NCBI GenBank assembly: GCA_031259905.1
Contig: JAIRKS010000121.1
Span: 1-17,987 of the forward strand
DNA from: Odoribacteraceae bacterium
GTDB taxonomy: Bacteria; Bacteroidota; Bacteroidia; Bacteroidales; Marinifilaceae
DNA length: 17,987 bases
Reading direction: 5' to 3'
The position numbers were made by a program, and so were the translations under genes. Every line of letters begins with the position of its first letter. Positions within the stretch are counted from its first letter, which is position 1. Positions 6,859 through 15,213 of this stretch are shown in pieces. The notes under the pieces were generated by a model, which was given only the letters and a program-made list of their open reading frames with translations, was not told the origin of the DNA and ran no database searches.

Positions 6859-6886
6859 GGCGGAAGGTGCTGTAACACCTCCCGCC
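6859..6886 (+). terminator. Hairpin after fecR, possible terminator
   Basis: Three bases after the fecR stop, GGCGG-A-AGGTG pairs with CACCT-C-CCGCC around a 6-nt loop. This gives two 5-bp stems separated by one mismatch. There is no T-run after it, so strict intrinsic termination is uncertain. It may partly separate fecR transcription from that of the SusC-like gene or stabilise an mRNA end. Confidence 0.45.
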
Positions 6887-6895
6887 TCGCTGATC

Positions 6896-6924
6896 GTTCA
6901 ACCTGTACCGCGTACAGCTTGAAC
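6896..6924 (+). other. Second hairpin between fecR and the SusC-like gene
   Basis: GTTCAA (6896-6901) pairs with TTGAAC (6919-6924), and CTGTAC (6903-6908) pairs with GTACAG (6912-6917), with one C/C mismatch and a 3-nt loop. The dyad begins 9 bp after the first hairpin and is followed by an AT-rich 27-bp stretch leading to the receptor ATG. It could be an operator for a dimeric regulator, part of an mRNA processing site, or the upstream part of the receptor promoter region. The sequence does not distinguish these. Confidence 0.4.
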
Positions 6925-6951
6925 AAGTACTAATGATTTAATTGCAAATGT

Positions 6952-9900
6952 ATGAAAGAAAAATGTATGGAGACCATTTACCGTAAACGCGGGAGACAAA
7001 AAATCCTGGCGGTCGCGGGGCTATGCTTCGCCTTCCTGCTTCTCTTCACGTCAGGCTTATCCGCTGACGCGAAAGCGCGGCACGAGCGGGTAACCTTGAA
7101 CCTGAAGAACGTCTCGATCAAGTTCCTGTTCGACGAGATCCAGAAGCAGACGAACCTCTTCTTTGTCTTCAGCGCGGAACAAACCCGCTCTGTCGGTCGC
7201 CTCTCGATACAGGCCACCGACGAGGAGCTGGGCAGCGTGCTGGGACGCATCCTCGAGGGCACCGGCTTGCAGTACAAGTTCGAGAACGACCTGATCATCG
7301 TGCGCAAACAATCCGCCCAGCAGAAAGAGCTGCAAATCACCGGGAGGGTGGTGGACGAGCAAGGGCAACCGCTCCTCGGCGTGACCGTGCGCCTGAAAGG
7401 GATGTCCCTCGGCTCCGCCACGGACAGGAACGGGTATTACATCCTCAATGTACCGGAAGCGAGGGAGGTCATCCTGCTCTTCTCTTTCGTCGGCATGATC
7501 GAGCAGGAGGTGAAGTACACGGGGAACACCACGATCAACGTGGTGATGAAAGAGGACGAACAAGAACTGAAAGAGGTCATCGTCACCGGCTACGCCAACG
7601 TCCGGAAATCGAGCTTCACCGGCTCCGTGACGCAAGTAAGCAGGGAGGAGATCTTGAAGGTAGGCAACAATAACCTGGTCGATCTCCTGCAGGTGTTCGA
7701 CCCCTCGTTGCGCGTGATAAAAAACAACGAGATGGGATCCGACCCGAACACGTTGCCGGAGTTTTACATCCGCGGTCGCTCCGGTATCGACGGGGTGAAG
7801 GAACTGGATCGCGTGTTATCGGACGATATCTCCCAGTTCGCGTTAACGAACAACCCGAACCTGCCCGTCTTCATCCTGGACGGCTTCGAGGTCAGCGCGG
7901 AGAAGATTTACGACTTTGATCTCAGCCGGATCAAGGCGATTACCATCTTGAAGGATGCCGCCGCGACGGCCATATACGGTTCGCGCGCCTCCAACGGCGT
8001 GCTCGTCATCGAGACGATCCCCCCGCGAATGGGAGACTTGAAGGTGTATTACGCGGGCAACTACGCGATCACCGCCCCGGACCTGACCAGCTACAATTTG
8101 ATGAACGCCGAGGAGAAGCTGGAAGCGGAGGTCGCCGCCGGCCTCTTCGAACCGTGGAGGGTATCCTCCAGCGGAGCCCAGACTGCCGAGGCGGAACGCC
8201 GGGACTTGTACTCGTACTACCTACGGAAGAGAAATAACATCTTGATCGGCGTGGACAATTACTGGTTGTCCCAACCGTTGACCACCCTCTTCAATCACCA
8301 GCACAGTGTACGCGCCGAGGGGGGAAGCGAACACATGCGTTTCGCCTTGGAGGTAAACTATAATAACCAGAACGGCGTCATGAAGGAATCCTACCGCGAT
8401 CGTTTAGGCGGGGGCATGGAGGTGGATTATCGCTACAAGGGCCTCCAGATCCGCAACCGGATCACCTATGACGTGCTCAACGCGAAGGATTCTCCCTACG
8501 GCACTTTCAGCGATTACACGAACAAACACCCCTACGATCAATGGGAAGACGAAGACGGTAACCTGGTAAAAATGTTGCCCCAGTGGGGTAACGGCCTGGC
8601 AGTGCCCGAAAATCCGCTATACGAGGCCTCTCTGGGTAACTTCAGCAAGAATGGATACACGGAGCTGTCCGATAACCTCTCCCTCAACTGGTATCTGAAC
8701 AATTACCTATTCATCAAAGGACAGGTTGCCATGAGCTATAAAGATGCCTGGGGCAAGGTATTTACTGATCCGGCATCATCTGTCTACAGTCGCGGTGACC
8801 TGTTTTTAAAAGGGAGTCTCCTCGAGACGGGCACGGAGACGATCCGTTGGAACGCCAATTTATTCGGGGCTTATAACCAACAAGTGGAATCGCATAACAT
8901 CAACGTCTCCGCCGGCTTTAACGTGGTTTCCACGGATTACAGGTACATGAATTCCTATTACCGCGGCTTCCCGGATGCCGAGCGCCATTCTCCCGCGTAC
9001 GCCTACGAAATCGTGACGAAGCCAACCTTCTCGGACAACAAAACGCGCCTGTTCGGAACTTTCTTCACGTTGAATTATAGTTACCGGGACATATACCTGC
9101 TGGATGGATCGCTACGCTTTGACGGTTCTTCCGAATTCGGATCCGATCAGAAATGGGCGCCCTTCTGGTCGTCCGGCACGGGGATAAACATCCACAATTA
9201 CCCGCGGGTCAAGCAAATCGAGTGGATTAATCTACTCCGGGTAACCGGCAACGTGGGATTGACCGGTAAGACAAACTTCCAACCTTACATGGCCCGGAAT
9301 ACCTTCAACGTGTTGTTGGACGACTGGTACCCGACGGGCATCGGCGCCAAGTTGATGTATCTCGGTAACAAAAGCCTGACGTGGGAACGACAGTTTACCT
9401 GGAATCTTCGCTCGGAGATAAGGATGCTCGACAACCGCTTCCACCTGAAATGGGACGTGTATAACAAGAAGACCACGGATCTTATCACGGAAGTCGCGTT
9501 GCCCACCTCATCCGGTTTTATGAACTACACGGACAACGTCGGGGAGATCCTGAACCGGGGATTTGAAATCGACTTGACGACCCGGGTTTATCACTCCGGG
9601 CAGTGGGATATTAACCTGTTCGGGAACATCGCCCACAATAAAAACGAGATATTGAAGATCTCCGAATCCCTCAAACGCTACAACGAACGGGTAGATGAAT
9701 ACTTCGATGAATATGGAATGGACAGGAACGTCAGTTTACTCTCCCTGTTCTCGACGTCAGAATCCAATACCGAATACTCCAAATCGTACATGAAATACGA
9801 GGAAGGCGGTTCGTTGACCGCCATATACGGGATGAAGTCGTTGGGCATAAACCCGGCCAACGGGAAAGAGGTGTTCCTGAAACGAGACGGGACCATCACG

Positions 9901-10401
9901 TACGACTGGAGTTCGGCCGAGCAACAAAAGATAGGAGACACGGAACCCTGGGGACAAGGCGCTTTCGGTCTGAATGCCCGTTACGGGAACTTCACGCTCT
10001 ACACGACCTTCCTGTTTGAATTCGGCGGGGATTTATACAACAAGACGTTGGTGACGAACGTAGAGAACGCGAACCTGCAATACTACAACGTTGATCGCCG
10101 GGTGTTGACGGACAGGTGGCAGGAGGTAGGCGACGTTACCCCCTTGAAAGCGATACAAGATCGCTACTACGTGACCCGTCCAACCTCCCGCTTCGTGCAG
10201 AAGAACAACAATCTCACGTTTAACTCCCTTTCCCTGGCGTACGACGTAGACCGGGGGGTGCTGCAAAAAATACATCTCAGCATGTTGAGGGTACAATTTA
10301 ACATGAAGGACATTGCCACGATCTCCACGATCAAGCGAGAGATGGGACTTTCCTATCCCTTTGCCAGGACGTTCACGTTTAGTTTAAATGCAAGCTTCTA
10401 A
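6952..10401 (+). CDS. SusC/RagA-family TonB-dependent outer-membrane receptor with STN signalling domain
   Basis: An 1149-residue TonB-dependent transporter that imports an unknown oligomeric ligand across the outer membrane. A signal peptide covers about residues 1-40 (AVAGLCFAFLLLFTSGLSADA). The STN domain (about 47-118) is the segment that contacts FecR. A carboxypeptidase-regulatory-like beta domain follows (about 128-205, ITGRVVDEQGQPLLGVTV). The SusC signature KEVIVTGYANVRKSSFTGSV starts near 207, and the plug ends near IYGSRASNGVLVIET (about 340-355). The rest is a 22-strand type barrel ending in a terminal Phe (FSLNASF), the usual BAM recognition end. ATG 6967 is an alternative start five codons later. 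The SusD gene starts on the base after the stop, so the two are surely co-expressed. The barrel region is more AT-rich than the flanking genes. Confidence 0.95.
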   Translation: MKEKCMETIYRKRGRQKILAVAGLCFAFLLLFTSGLSADAKARHERVTLNLKNVSIKFLFDEIQKQTNLFFVFSAEQTRSVGRLSIQATDEELGSVLGRILEGTGLQYKFENDLIIVRKQSAQQKELQITGRVVDEQGQPLLGVTVRLKGMSLGSATDRNGYYILNVPEAREVILLFSFVGMIEQEVKYTGNTTINVVMKEDEQELKEVIVTGYANVRKSSFTGSVTQVSREEILKVGNNNLVDLLQVFDPSLRVIKNNEMGSDPNTLPEFYIRGRSGIDGVKELDRVLSDDISQFALTNNPNLPVFILDGFEVSAEKIYDFDLSRIKAITILKDAAATAIYGSRASNGVLVIETIPPRMGDLKVYYAGNYAITAPDLTSYNLMNAEEKLEAEVAAGLFEPWRVSSSGAQTAEAERRDLYSYYLRKRNNILIGVDNYWLSQPLTTLFNHQHSVRAEGGSEHMRFALEVNYNNQNGVMKESYRDRLGGGMEVDYRYKGLQIRNRITYDVLNAKDSPYGTFSDYTNKHPYDQWEDEDGNLVKMLPQWGNGLAVPENPLYEASLGNFSKNGYTELSDNLSLNWYLNNYLFIKGQVAMSYKDAWGKVFTDPASSVYSRGDLFLKGSLLETGTETIRWNANLFGAYNQQVESHNINVSAGFNVVSTDYRYMNSYYRGFPDAERHSPAYAYEIVTKPTFSDNKTRLFGTFFTLNYSYRDIYLLDGSLRFDGSSEFGSDQKWAPFWSSGTGINIHNYPRVKQIEWINLLRVTGNVGLTGKTNFQPYMARNTFNVLLDDWYPTGIGAKLMYLGNKSLTWERQFTWNLRSEIRMLDNRFHLKWDVYNKKTTDLITEVALPTSSGFMNYTDNVGEILNRGFEIDLTTRVYHSGQWDINLFGNIAHNKNEILKISESLKRYNERVDEYFDEYGMDRNVSLLSLFSTSESNTEYSKSYMKYEEGGSLTAIYGMKSLGINPANGKEVFLKRDGTITYDWSSAEQQKIGDTEPWGQGAFGLNARYGNFTLYTTFLFEFGGDLYNKTLVTNVENANLQYYNVDRRVLTDRWQEVGDVTPLKAIQDRYYVTRPTSRFVQKNNNLTFNSLSLAYDVDRGVLQKIHLSMLRVQFNMKDIATISTIKREMGLSYPFARTFTFSLNASF

Positions 10402-11910
10402 ATGAAAAACACTATGAAAAAAAGAGGAATCATATGGTTATTATCGTTGTGCGTGCTATGCTCGTGCGACGATTTCCTAAACGTTTCCGCGGACAACGAA
10501 CTGCTCCAGGAGGAGATCTTCAGTTCGAACAACGGGGTTCGCATGGCGGTAAACGGCGTTTACAAGGAACTTTCTTCCACGGCGCTATACGCGAAAAACT
10601 TGAGCTGGGGATTTGCCAGCGCCATAGGACAAAATTACCAGGCCACCTCCTCCACCTATCTCCCGTACGACCTCTACATGGCTGCCAATTTCGAGTGGGA
10701 AGAGTCGTCGGCGATGCTCATCGCGGAGGAAATCTGGCAACACGCCTACAATGTCATCGCGAGTTGCAACAACATCATTCAAGAGGTGACGGCCAAAGAC
10801 ACCTCCTTCTTCGAGTTAGGGAACGTCGAGAAGCAGATGATACTGGGGGAGATGCACGGGATACGCGCGTTGCTCCATTTCGACTTGTTCCGTCTCTTCT
10901 GCCCGGCGCCGGTGACCGGCGAGCAGGGACACATGCCATACGTGACCACTTACCCGGACCATCAGCCGGAGCACGTGACCTCCGACACGGTAATGGCCAG
11001 GGTGATCCGGGACATGGAGACGGCCAGGAGGTTACTGGCGACCGTCGACACGGTATTTTGCAGGAGCTGGATGACTTCGGTATCCGGCCGGTTAAGATCC
11101 GCGAGTTCCTGGTCGACCGGTCCTCCAAACGAGTTCGTGAATTACAGGGGACATCGCCTGAACTTCATCGCCGCGACGGCGCTCCTGGCGAGAATCCACA
11201 TGTACGACAACGACCACCAAAAGGCGTACGAGATGGCGCGACTCGCGTACAGCTTCCACACGCGGAACTGGTTCAGGTGGACAAGCAGCGTCTACCAGGG
11301 GCAGATCACGGACGTCGATTACATTTACGTCAAAAGGTACGACGAACTGTTCCTCGCGTTCGCCAACAATAAAAACTACAACAACTGGGAGGCGACCCTG
11401 GGAACGAGCAGTTATTACTTCCGGGTTAAAAACACCGCCGAACTCTTCCGCGGGGACGAGGACGACTTCCGGCTCGTGGGATGGTACAACCGCTACAACG
11501 ACCAGCGCTATATCACGTGGGTTCGCCCGCGCGGGACATCTTACACGGCCCAGAGCGTTGCAAACGATCAAGGGCCGTTGCTCCCCGTCATTCGTTTCTC
11601 CGAAATGTACCACATCATGATCGAGTGTTTAATCGAGCAGGGGCGCGTGCCGGAAGCCTTGACGTTATTCAGGACGTTGCGCACCAACCGCGGCGCCAAG
11701 GCCACGATCGCGGAGACGATCCCCGTGGAGGAACTAAAGGACAAGCTCGTGCTGGACATTGTCCGGGAGACGTTAACGGAAGGGCAGACCTTTTTCCTCT
11801 TCAAGCGCTTGAATCGCGACATGTTCAACGGAACGGAAAGCATCATCATGTCCCCGCGGGACTGGGTGATCCCTATTCCCGACAGCGAGACAACGTATCA
11901 ATTCAACTAA
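10402..11910 (+). CDS. SusD/RagB-family surface lipoprotein
   Basis: A 502-residue outer-membrane lipoprotein that forms the lid of the SusC-like channel and binds its substrate at the cell surface. The lipobox places the acylated cysteine at residue 22, followed by Asp-Asp-Phe-Leu, the acidic start expected of a surface lipoprotein export signal. Typical family segments are NELLQEEIFSSNNGVRMAVNGVYKEL near 33-58, the EIWQHAYNVIASCNNII helix, the GEMHGIRALLHFDLFRLF helix, and a C-terminal IPIPDSE segment near the end. Its ATG immediately follows the stop of the SusC-like gene. An ATG four codons downstream (10414) is an alternative start that would still retain the signal peptide. Ligand specificity cannot be read from the sequence. 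Confidence 0.94.
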   Translation: MKNTMKKRGIIWLLSLCVLCSCDDFLNVSADNELLQEEIFSSNNGVRMAVNGVYKELSSTALYAKNLSWGFASAIGQNYQATSSTYLPYDLYMAANFEWEESSAMLIAEEIWQHAYNVIASCNNIIQEVTAKDTSFFELGNVEKQMILGEMHGIRALLHFDLFRLFCPAPVTGEQGHMPYVTTYPDHQPEHVTSDTVMARVIRDMETARRLLATVDTVFCRSWMTSVSGRLRSASSWSTGPPNEFVNYRGHRLNFIAATALLARIHMYDNDHQKAYEMARLAYSFHTRNWFRWTSSVYQGQITDVDYIYVKRYDELFLAFANNKNYNNWEATLGTSSYYFRVKNTAELFRGDEDDFRLVGWYNRYNDQRYITWVRPRGTSYTAQSVANDQGPLLPVIRFSEMYHIMIECLIEQGRVPEALTLFRTLRTNRGAKATIAETIPVEELKDKLVLDIVRETLTEGQTFFLFKRLNRDMFNGTESIIMSPRDWVIPIPDSETTYQFN

Positions 11911-11922
11911 AAAACAACGCGT

Positions 11923-12630
11923 ATGAAAAAGAGAGTTATTTATTTATCCCTTGTCGGGTTTCTTTGCTGCACGAGTGCCTGCGAGGAAGACAAGATCATG
12001 CTGTACGACGACGCGAATTACATACAATTCACCAGGTACGTGACGGATTCCATGACCTGCTCCTTCCTGGCATACCCGGACAGGGACGAGCTACCCTTCC
12101 CGCTCGTGGTGGAGGTCGTCGGCCTCCCCTCGAACCAGGACAGGGAGTACAAGCTCGCCGTGGTAGCGGAATACACCAACGCCCCGGAGAGCAACTACCG
12201 CTTGCCGGGTAACCTCGTCATGCCGGCGGGGAAGGTCATCGACACGTGCTACCTGTCCATCAACCGCACCCCGCGGATCTCCACGGAAGCCGTTCGCCTG
12301 ACCGTCCGGCTGGAAGAGACGCCGGACTTCAAGGCCGGACAGACAAACAAGTCGAGCGCGATCATCTATATCTCGGATGTCATCACGAAACCCGACTGGT
12401 GGACGTCCAGCGTGACGTCGTCGTACCTCGGCGACTACTCGGACGAGAAATACCGCGTCTTCATCAAGGTCACCGGCGTCGCCGAGTTCGACAGCACGAA
12501 TATCGTCGAGCTGCGCACGTACACGTTGATGGTGAAAAACTACCTGTCGCAGGAGAAAGACAAGGGCAGCGATTACATCGTGCGTGAAAAAGACGGCACC
12601 GAGATGACCGTCAGGTACTATGGTGGGTAA
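11923..12630 (+). CDS. DUF4843 domain lipoprotein
   Basis: A 235-residue predicted lipoprotein with lipobox Cys20 (TSAC) followed by the acidic run E-E-D, consistent with surface display. The body is beta-rich and shows features I associate with DUF4843 proteins: the ANYIQF strand near the N-terminus, a central immunoglobulin-like segment with FPLVVEVVGLP, and the late YLGDYSDEKYRVFI block (about 168-181). Proteins of this type regularly follow SusD in Bacteroidetes loci that also encode a PKD-like lipoprotein, as here. The function is unknown, and an accessory role in ligand capture at the SusC/SusD complex is an inference. It lies 12 bp after the SusD gene and 18 bp before the PKD-like gene. 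Confidence 0.82.
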   Translation: MKKRVIYLSLVGFLCCTSACEEDKIMLYDDANYIQFTRYVTDSMTCSFLAYPDRDELPFPLVVEVVGLPSNQDREYKLAVVAEYTNAPESNYRLPGNLVMPAGKVIDTCYLSINRTPRISTEAVRLTVRLEETPDFKAGQTNKSSAIIYISDVITKPDWWTSSVTSSYLGDYSDEKYRVFIKVTGVAEFDSTNIVELRTYTLMVKNYLSQEKDKGSDYIVREKDGTEMTVRYYGG

Positions 12631-12648
12631 TTAAAACAAGGAAAGATC

Positions 12649-14202
12649 ATGAAAACGAAAACAAAAGCGATCATCGTGTGCTGCTGCGCGGCATTCCTGT
12701 ACGCGTGTTACGAGGACAAGGGGCACTACGACCTGGTAGACTACAACAAGATCGAAATCACTACCGTCAGCGCGCTGACAACGACAACCGCCATTCACGG
12801 CGACACGCTACGCGTCACCCCAAAGATCACCTGGAAGTACCCGGAAAGGGACACCTCCTCCGCCGCGTTCGAATACCGCTGGGAGGTGTCGGACGAGCTT
12901 GTCTCCCAGGAGAGAGACCTCGTTTACGTGCCGACGCGCATGGGGACGCTTCCCTGCGTGCTATTCGTCACGGAAAGAGCGACGGGAGTCGTCACGCGCT
13001 GGAGCACCTCCTTCACCGTCAACTCCCCGTACAACGTGGGATGGGTCATCTTGAGCGAGCAAGGCGGGCGTTCCATGCTCAATTTCATCCGGCGGGATGA
13101 GCGCCGGGACGCTGACAACGTGCGCATCTACTACTGGACGGACTTCGTCGACCTGTACGCCTCCATGTACCCCGACGATCCCCTCCCCGCGTCCGCCAGC
13201 CAGGTAATAGCCTATCCCGTGGACTACTACGCGGACGAGGTGATTGTCATCAGCGGTTCGGGCGAGGACTACGTCCTGGACGGGATGGGGCTGAAAAAAA
13301 CCTTCCGCTTACAGGACGACTTCATCGGCGGACAATACCCCTCCGGCTTTATCCCGAAATCCTTTGCCCGCGGCGGGGGCGCCGATTTCGTGTTGGGCAT
13401 CAACGGGCAAGTCCTCTGGAGGAAAAACGCGGCACCCTCCCAGATGTTCCACACGGACCCGATCATGCAGATCCCCATCTACTTCCCGGGGGACTCGGAG
13501 ATCGACTATTTCGTCCGGATGAACATCTACGCCTCCTCGTTCATCTTCATGTACGATAAACTCCACAACCGCCTTGTCGCGTGCTACACGAGTTTTTCAT
13601 CCGGCAACGACATTCACGGCGGGAAGATGGAGATCCTGTACTCGTCCCCCCCGGGGGAATTCGCGGACATCAACGACTTCGGGGCGTACAAGCTCGTGTA
13701 CTGCGGGGAACATTCCGACGGGAGGTCGTTCAACAACATCCTGAAAGATCCCGTCTCCGGGAAATACCTGTTGCAGGAGTTCACCGTCTCCGCCTCCCTC
13801 TTCTCGATGACCGTCACGCAGGCCAACCAACGAGAGTTCGAGGCGAGTAACCTGGTCACGGACAACTCCGTCTTCTGGAGGATGCGCAACTCCTCGTACC
13901 TCTACTTCGGCGAGGGGAGCGACCTGTACTTCTACGACTTCAACACGCGGGTGACGAAGCTATACACCCGTTTCGGGGACGCCCGCGTCACGCGACTGAT
14001 GCAGGACATCGACGGCACGCGCCTGGGTGTCGCGCTCGATAACGGCGAATTTTACCTTTTCGACGCCATCTCGGCCACCGTGCTCGGGAGCAGCGATCCC
14101 GGCGAGGCAGGATTCCTGCACAAGGTCTCCGGACTGGGGACAATAAAAGACCTAACGTGGAAGCACGGCGGGTACTATAACCTTGTTTTTAACCGCTATT
14201 AA
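12649..14202 (+). CDS. PKD-like family lipoprotein
   Basis: A 517-residue predicted lipoprotein with lipobox Cys20 (LYAC) followed by YEDKGHYD, the start typical of the Bacteroidetes PKD-like family. Residues about 35-125 form one or two beta-sandwich modules (LRVTPKITWKYP, FEYRWEVSDE). The segment from NVGWVILSEQGGRSMLNFI (about 128) onward resembles a beta-propeller-like region with repeated short strands. The gene is preceded by a purine-rich AAGGAAAG 6 bp before its ATG. It is the last gene of the surface-uptake unit, and a long hairpin starts 6 bp after its stop. The biochemical role is unknown. Its position and acidic export signal suggest it is a surface partner of the SusC/SusD complex. 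Confidence 0.82.
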   Translation: MKTKTKAIIVCCCAAFLYACYEDKGHYDLVDYNKIEITTVSALTTTTAIHGDTLRVTPKITWKYPERDTSSAAFEYRWEVSDELVSQERDLVYVPTRMGTLPCVLFVTERATGVVTRWSTSFTVNSPYNVGWVILSEQGGRSMLNFIRRDERRDADNVRIYYWTDFVDLYASMYPDDPLPASASQVIAYPVDYYADEVIVISGSGEDYVLDGMGLKKTFRLQDDFIGGQYPSGFIPKSFARGGGADFVLGINGQVLWRKNAAPSQMFHTDPIMQIPIYFPGDSEIDYFVRMNIYASSFIFMYDKLHNRLVACYTSFSSGNDIHGGKMEILYSSPPGEFADINDFGAYKLVYCGEHSDGRSFNNILKDPVSGKYLLQEFTVSASLFSMTVTQANQREFEASNLVTDNSVFWRMRNSSYLYFGEGSDLYFYDFNTRVTKLYTRFGDARVTRLMQDIDGTRLGVALDNGEFYLFDAISATVLGSSDPGEAGFLHKVSGLGTIKDLTWKHGGYYNLVFNRY

Positions 14203-14208
14203 AAAATA

Positions 14209-14244
14209 GCGCGGGAGGGCCGGCTGTCCGGACGCCTCCCGCGC
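14209..14244. terminator. Long GC-rich hairpin between the uptake locus and the ABC operon
   Basis: A perfect 10-bp stem, GCGCGGGAGG (14209-14218) / CCTCCCGCGC (14235-14244), carries an inner CCGG/CCGG stem at 14220-14231. On the plus strand it is preceded by six A residues and followed by GTTAAC without a T-run. On the minus strand it would be followed by six Ts. It probably ends or strongly reduces transcription from the uptake locus and could work in both directions. The ABC ATPase gene starts 26 bp later after an AT-rich segment that may hold its promoter. Confidence 0.6.
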
Positions 14245-14270
14245 GTTAACTCATCATGAAATAAAATTAT

Positions 14271-15191
14271 ATGGAGAAAACAGTCGTGAAAGTAGAGAAT
14301 CTATCCCACCGTTACAGCGTGCAGTGGGCGATTCGGGACATCAGTTTTGAAATTCCCTCGCGCGGTATCCACGGGTTACTCGGATCCAACGGCGCGGGCA
14401 AATCCACCGTCATGAATATCGTGTGCGGGGTGATCAAGCCAACAGGAGGGAACGTGTTCATCAAGGGAATAGACATGCGGCGGCATCCCGTGGACGCCAA
14501 GCGTCACATCGGTTTCCTCCCGCAACGTCCCCCGTTGCACGCCGATCTTACCGTGGAAGAATACCTCGTCCACTGCGCCGCCGCGCGCCTGATGCCCACG
14601 CGGGAAGTCGCGAAGGCGGTCAGCGACGTGATGGAACGGTGCGGGATAAGACACTTCGCCAAGCGTCTCGTCCGTAACCTTTCCGGGGGCTATCAACAGC
14701 GGCTCGGCATCGCGCAGGCGATCATCCACGGGCCAGACTTCGTTGTCCTCGACGAACCGACAAACGGCCTCGATCCGAACCAGATCATGGAAATCCGTCA
14801 CCTGATTAAGGACATCGCGCGGGAACACGCCGTGCTGCTATCCACGCACATCCTCTCGGAGGTACAGGTGACGTGCGATTACATACAAATGATCGAGGAG
14901 GGAAAGTTAGTCTTCGCCGGCACGATTGACGAGTTCGACAATTACATCACCCCGAATTCCCTCCTCGTCACCATGATGGAAGCGCCACCGGAGGAAGAAC
15001 TGCGCCTGCTTCCCGGCGTCGTCGGCGTGGAGACGCTCCAGGGAAATCGTTACCGTGTCAAGTTCGCCAACGAGCAGAATATCGCCGAGCAACTTGTCGA
15101 GGCGAGCGTCGCGCGTGGCTGGCGGCTAACGGACATCACGCTGGAGAAAAGCTCCCTTGACAGCATCTTCTCGGCACTATCAAAAAGGTAA
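14271..15191 (+). CDS. ABC transporter ATP-binding protein, GldA-like
   Basis: A 306-residue ATPase of the ABC-2/drug and gliding-associated type. The motifs are complete: Walker A GSNGAGKST (38-46), signature LSGGYQQ (137-143), Walker B FVVLDE (157-162) followed by PTNGLDP, and the H-switch STH with His193. The C-terminal part after about residue 215 is the regulatory extension seen in GldA/CcmA-type ATPases. It would power the membrane protein encoded 22 bp downstream. GldA, GldF and GldG form a transporter needed for gliding in Flavobacterium. Similar sets occur in non-gliding gut Bacteroidetes, so no motility is implied. Confidence 0.93.
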   Translation: MEKTVVKVENLSHRYSVQWAIRDISFEIPSRGIHGLLGSNGAGKSTVMNIVCGVIKPTGGNVFIKGIDMRRHPVDAKRHIGFLPQRPPLHADLTVEEYLVHCAAARLMPTREVAKAVSDVMERCGIRHFAKRLVRNLSGGYQQRLGIAQAIIHGPDFVVLDEPTNGLDPNQIMEIRHLIKDIAREHAVLLSTHILSEVQVTCDYIQMIEEGKLVFAGTIDEFDNYITPNSLLVTMMEAPPEEELRLLPGVVGVETLQGNRYRVKFANEQNIAEQLVEASVARGWRLTDITLEKSSLDSIFSALSKR

Positions 15192-15213
15192 AATCCCCTA
15201 TACAAGTAAAATC

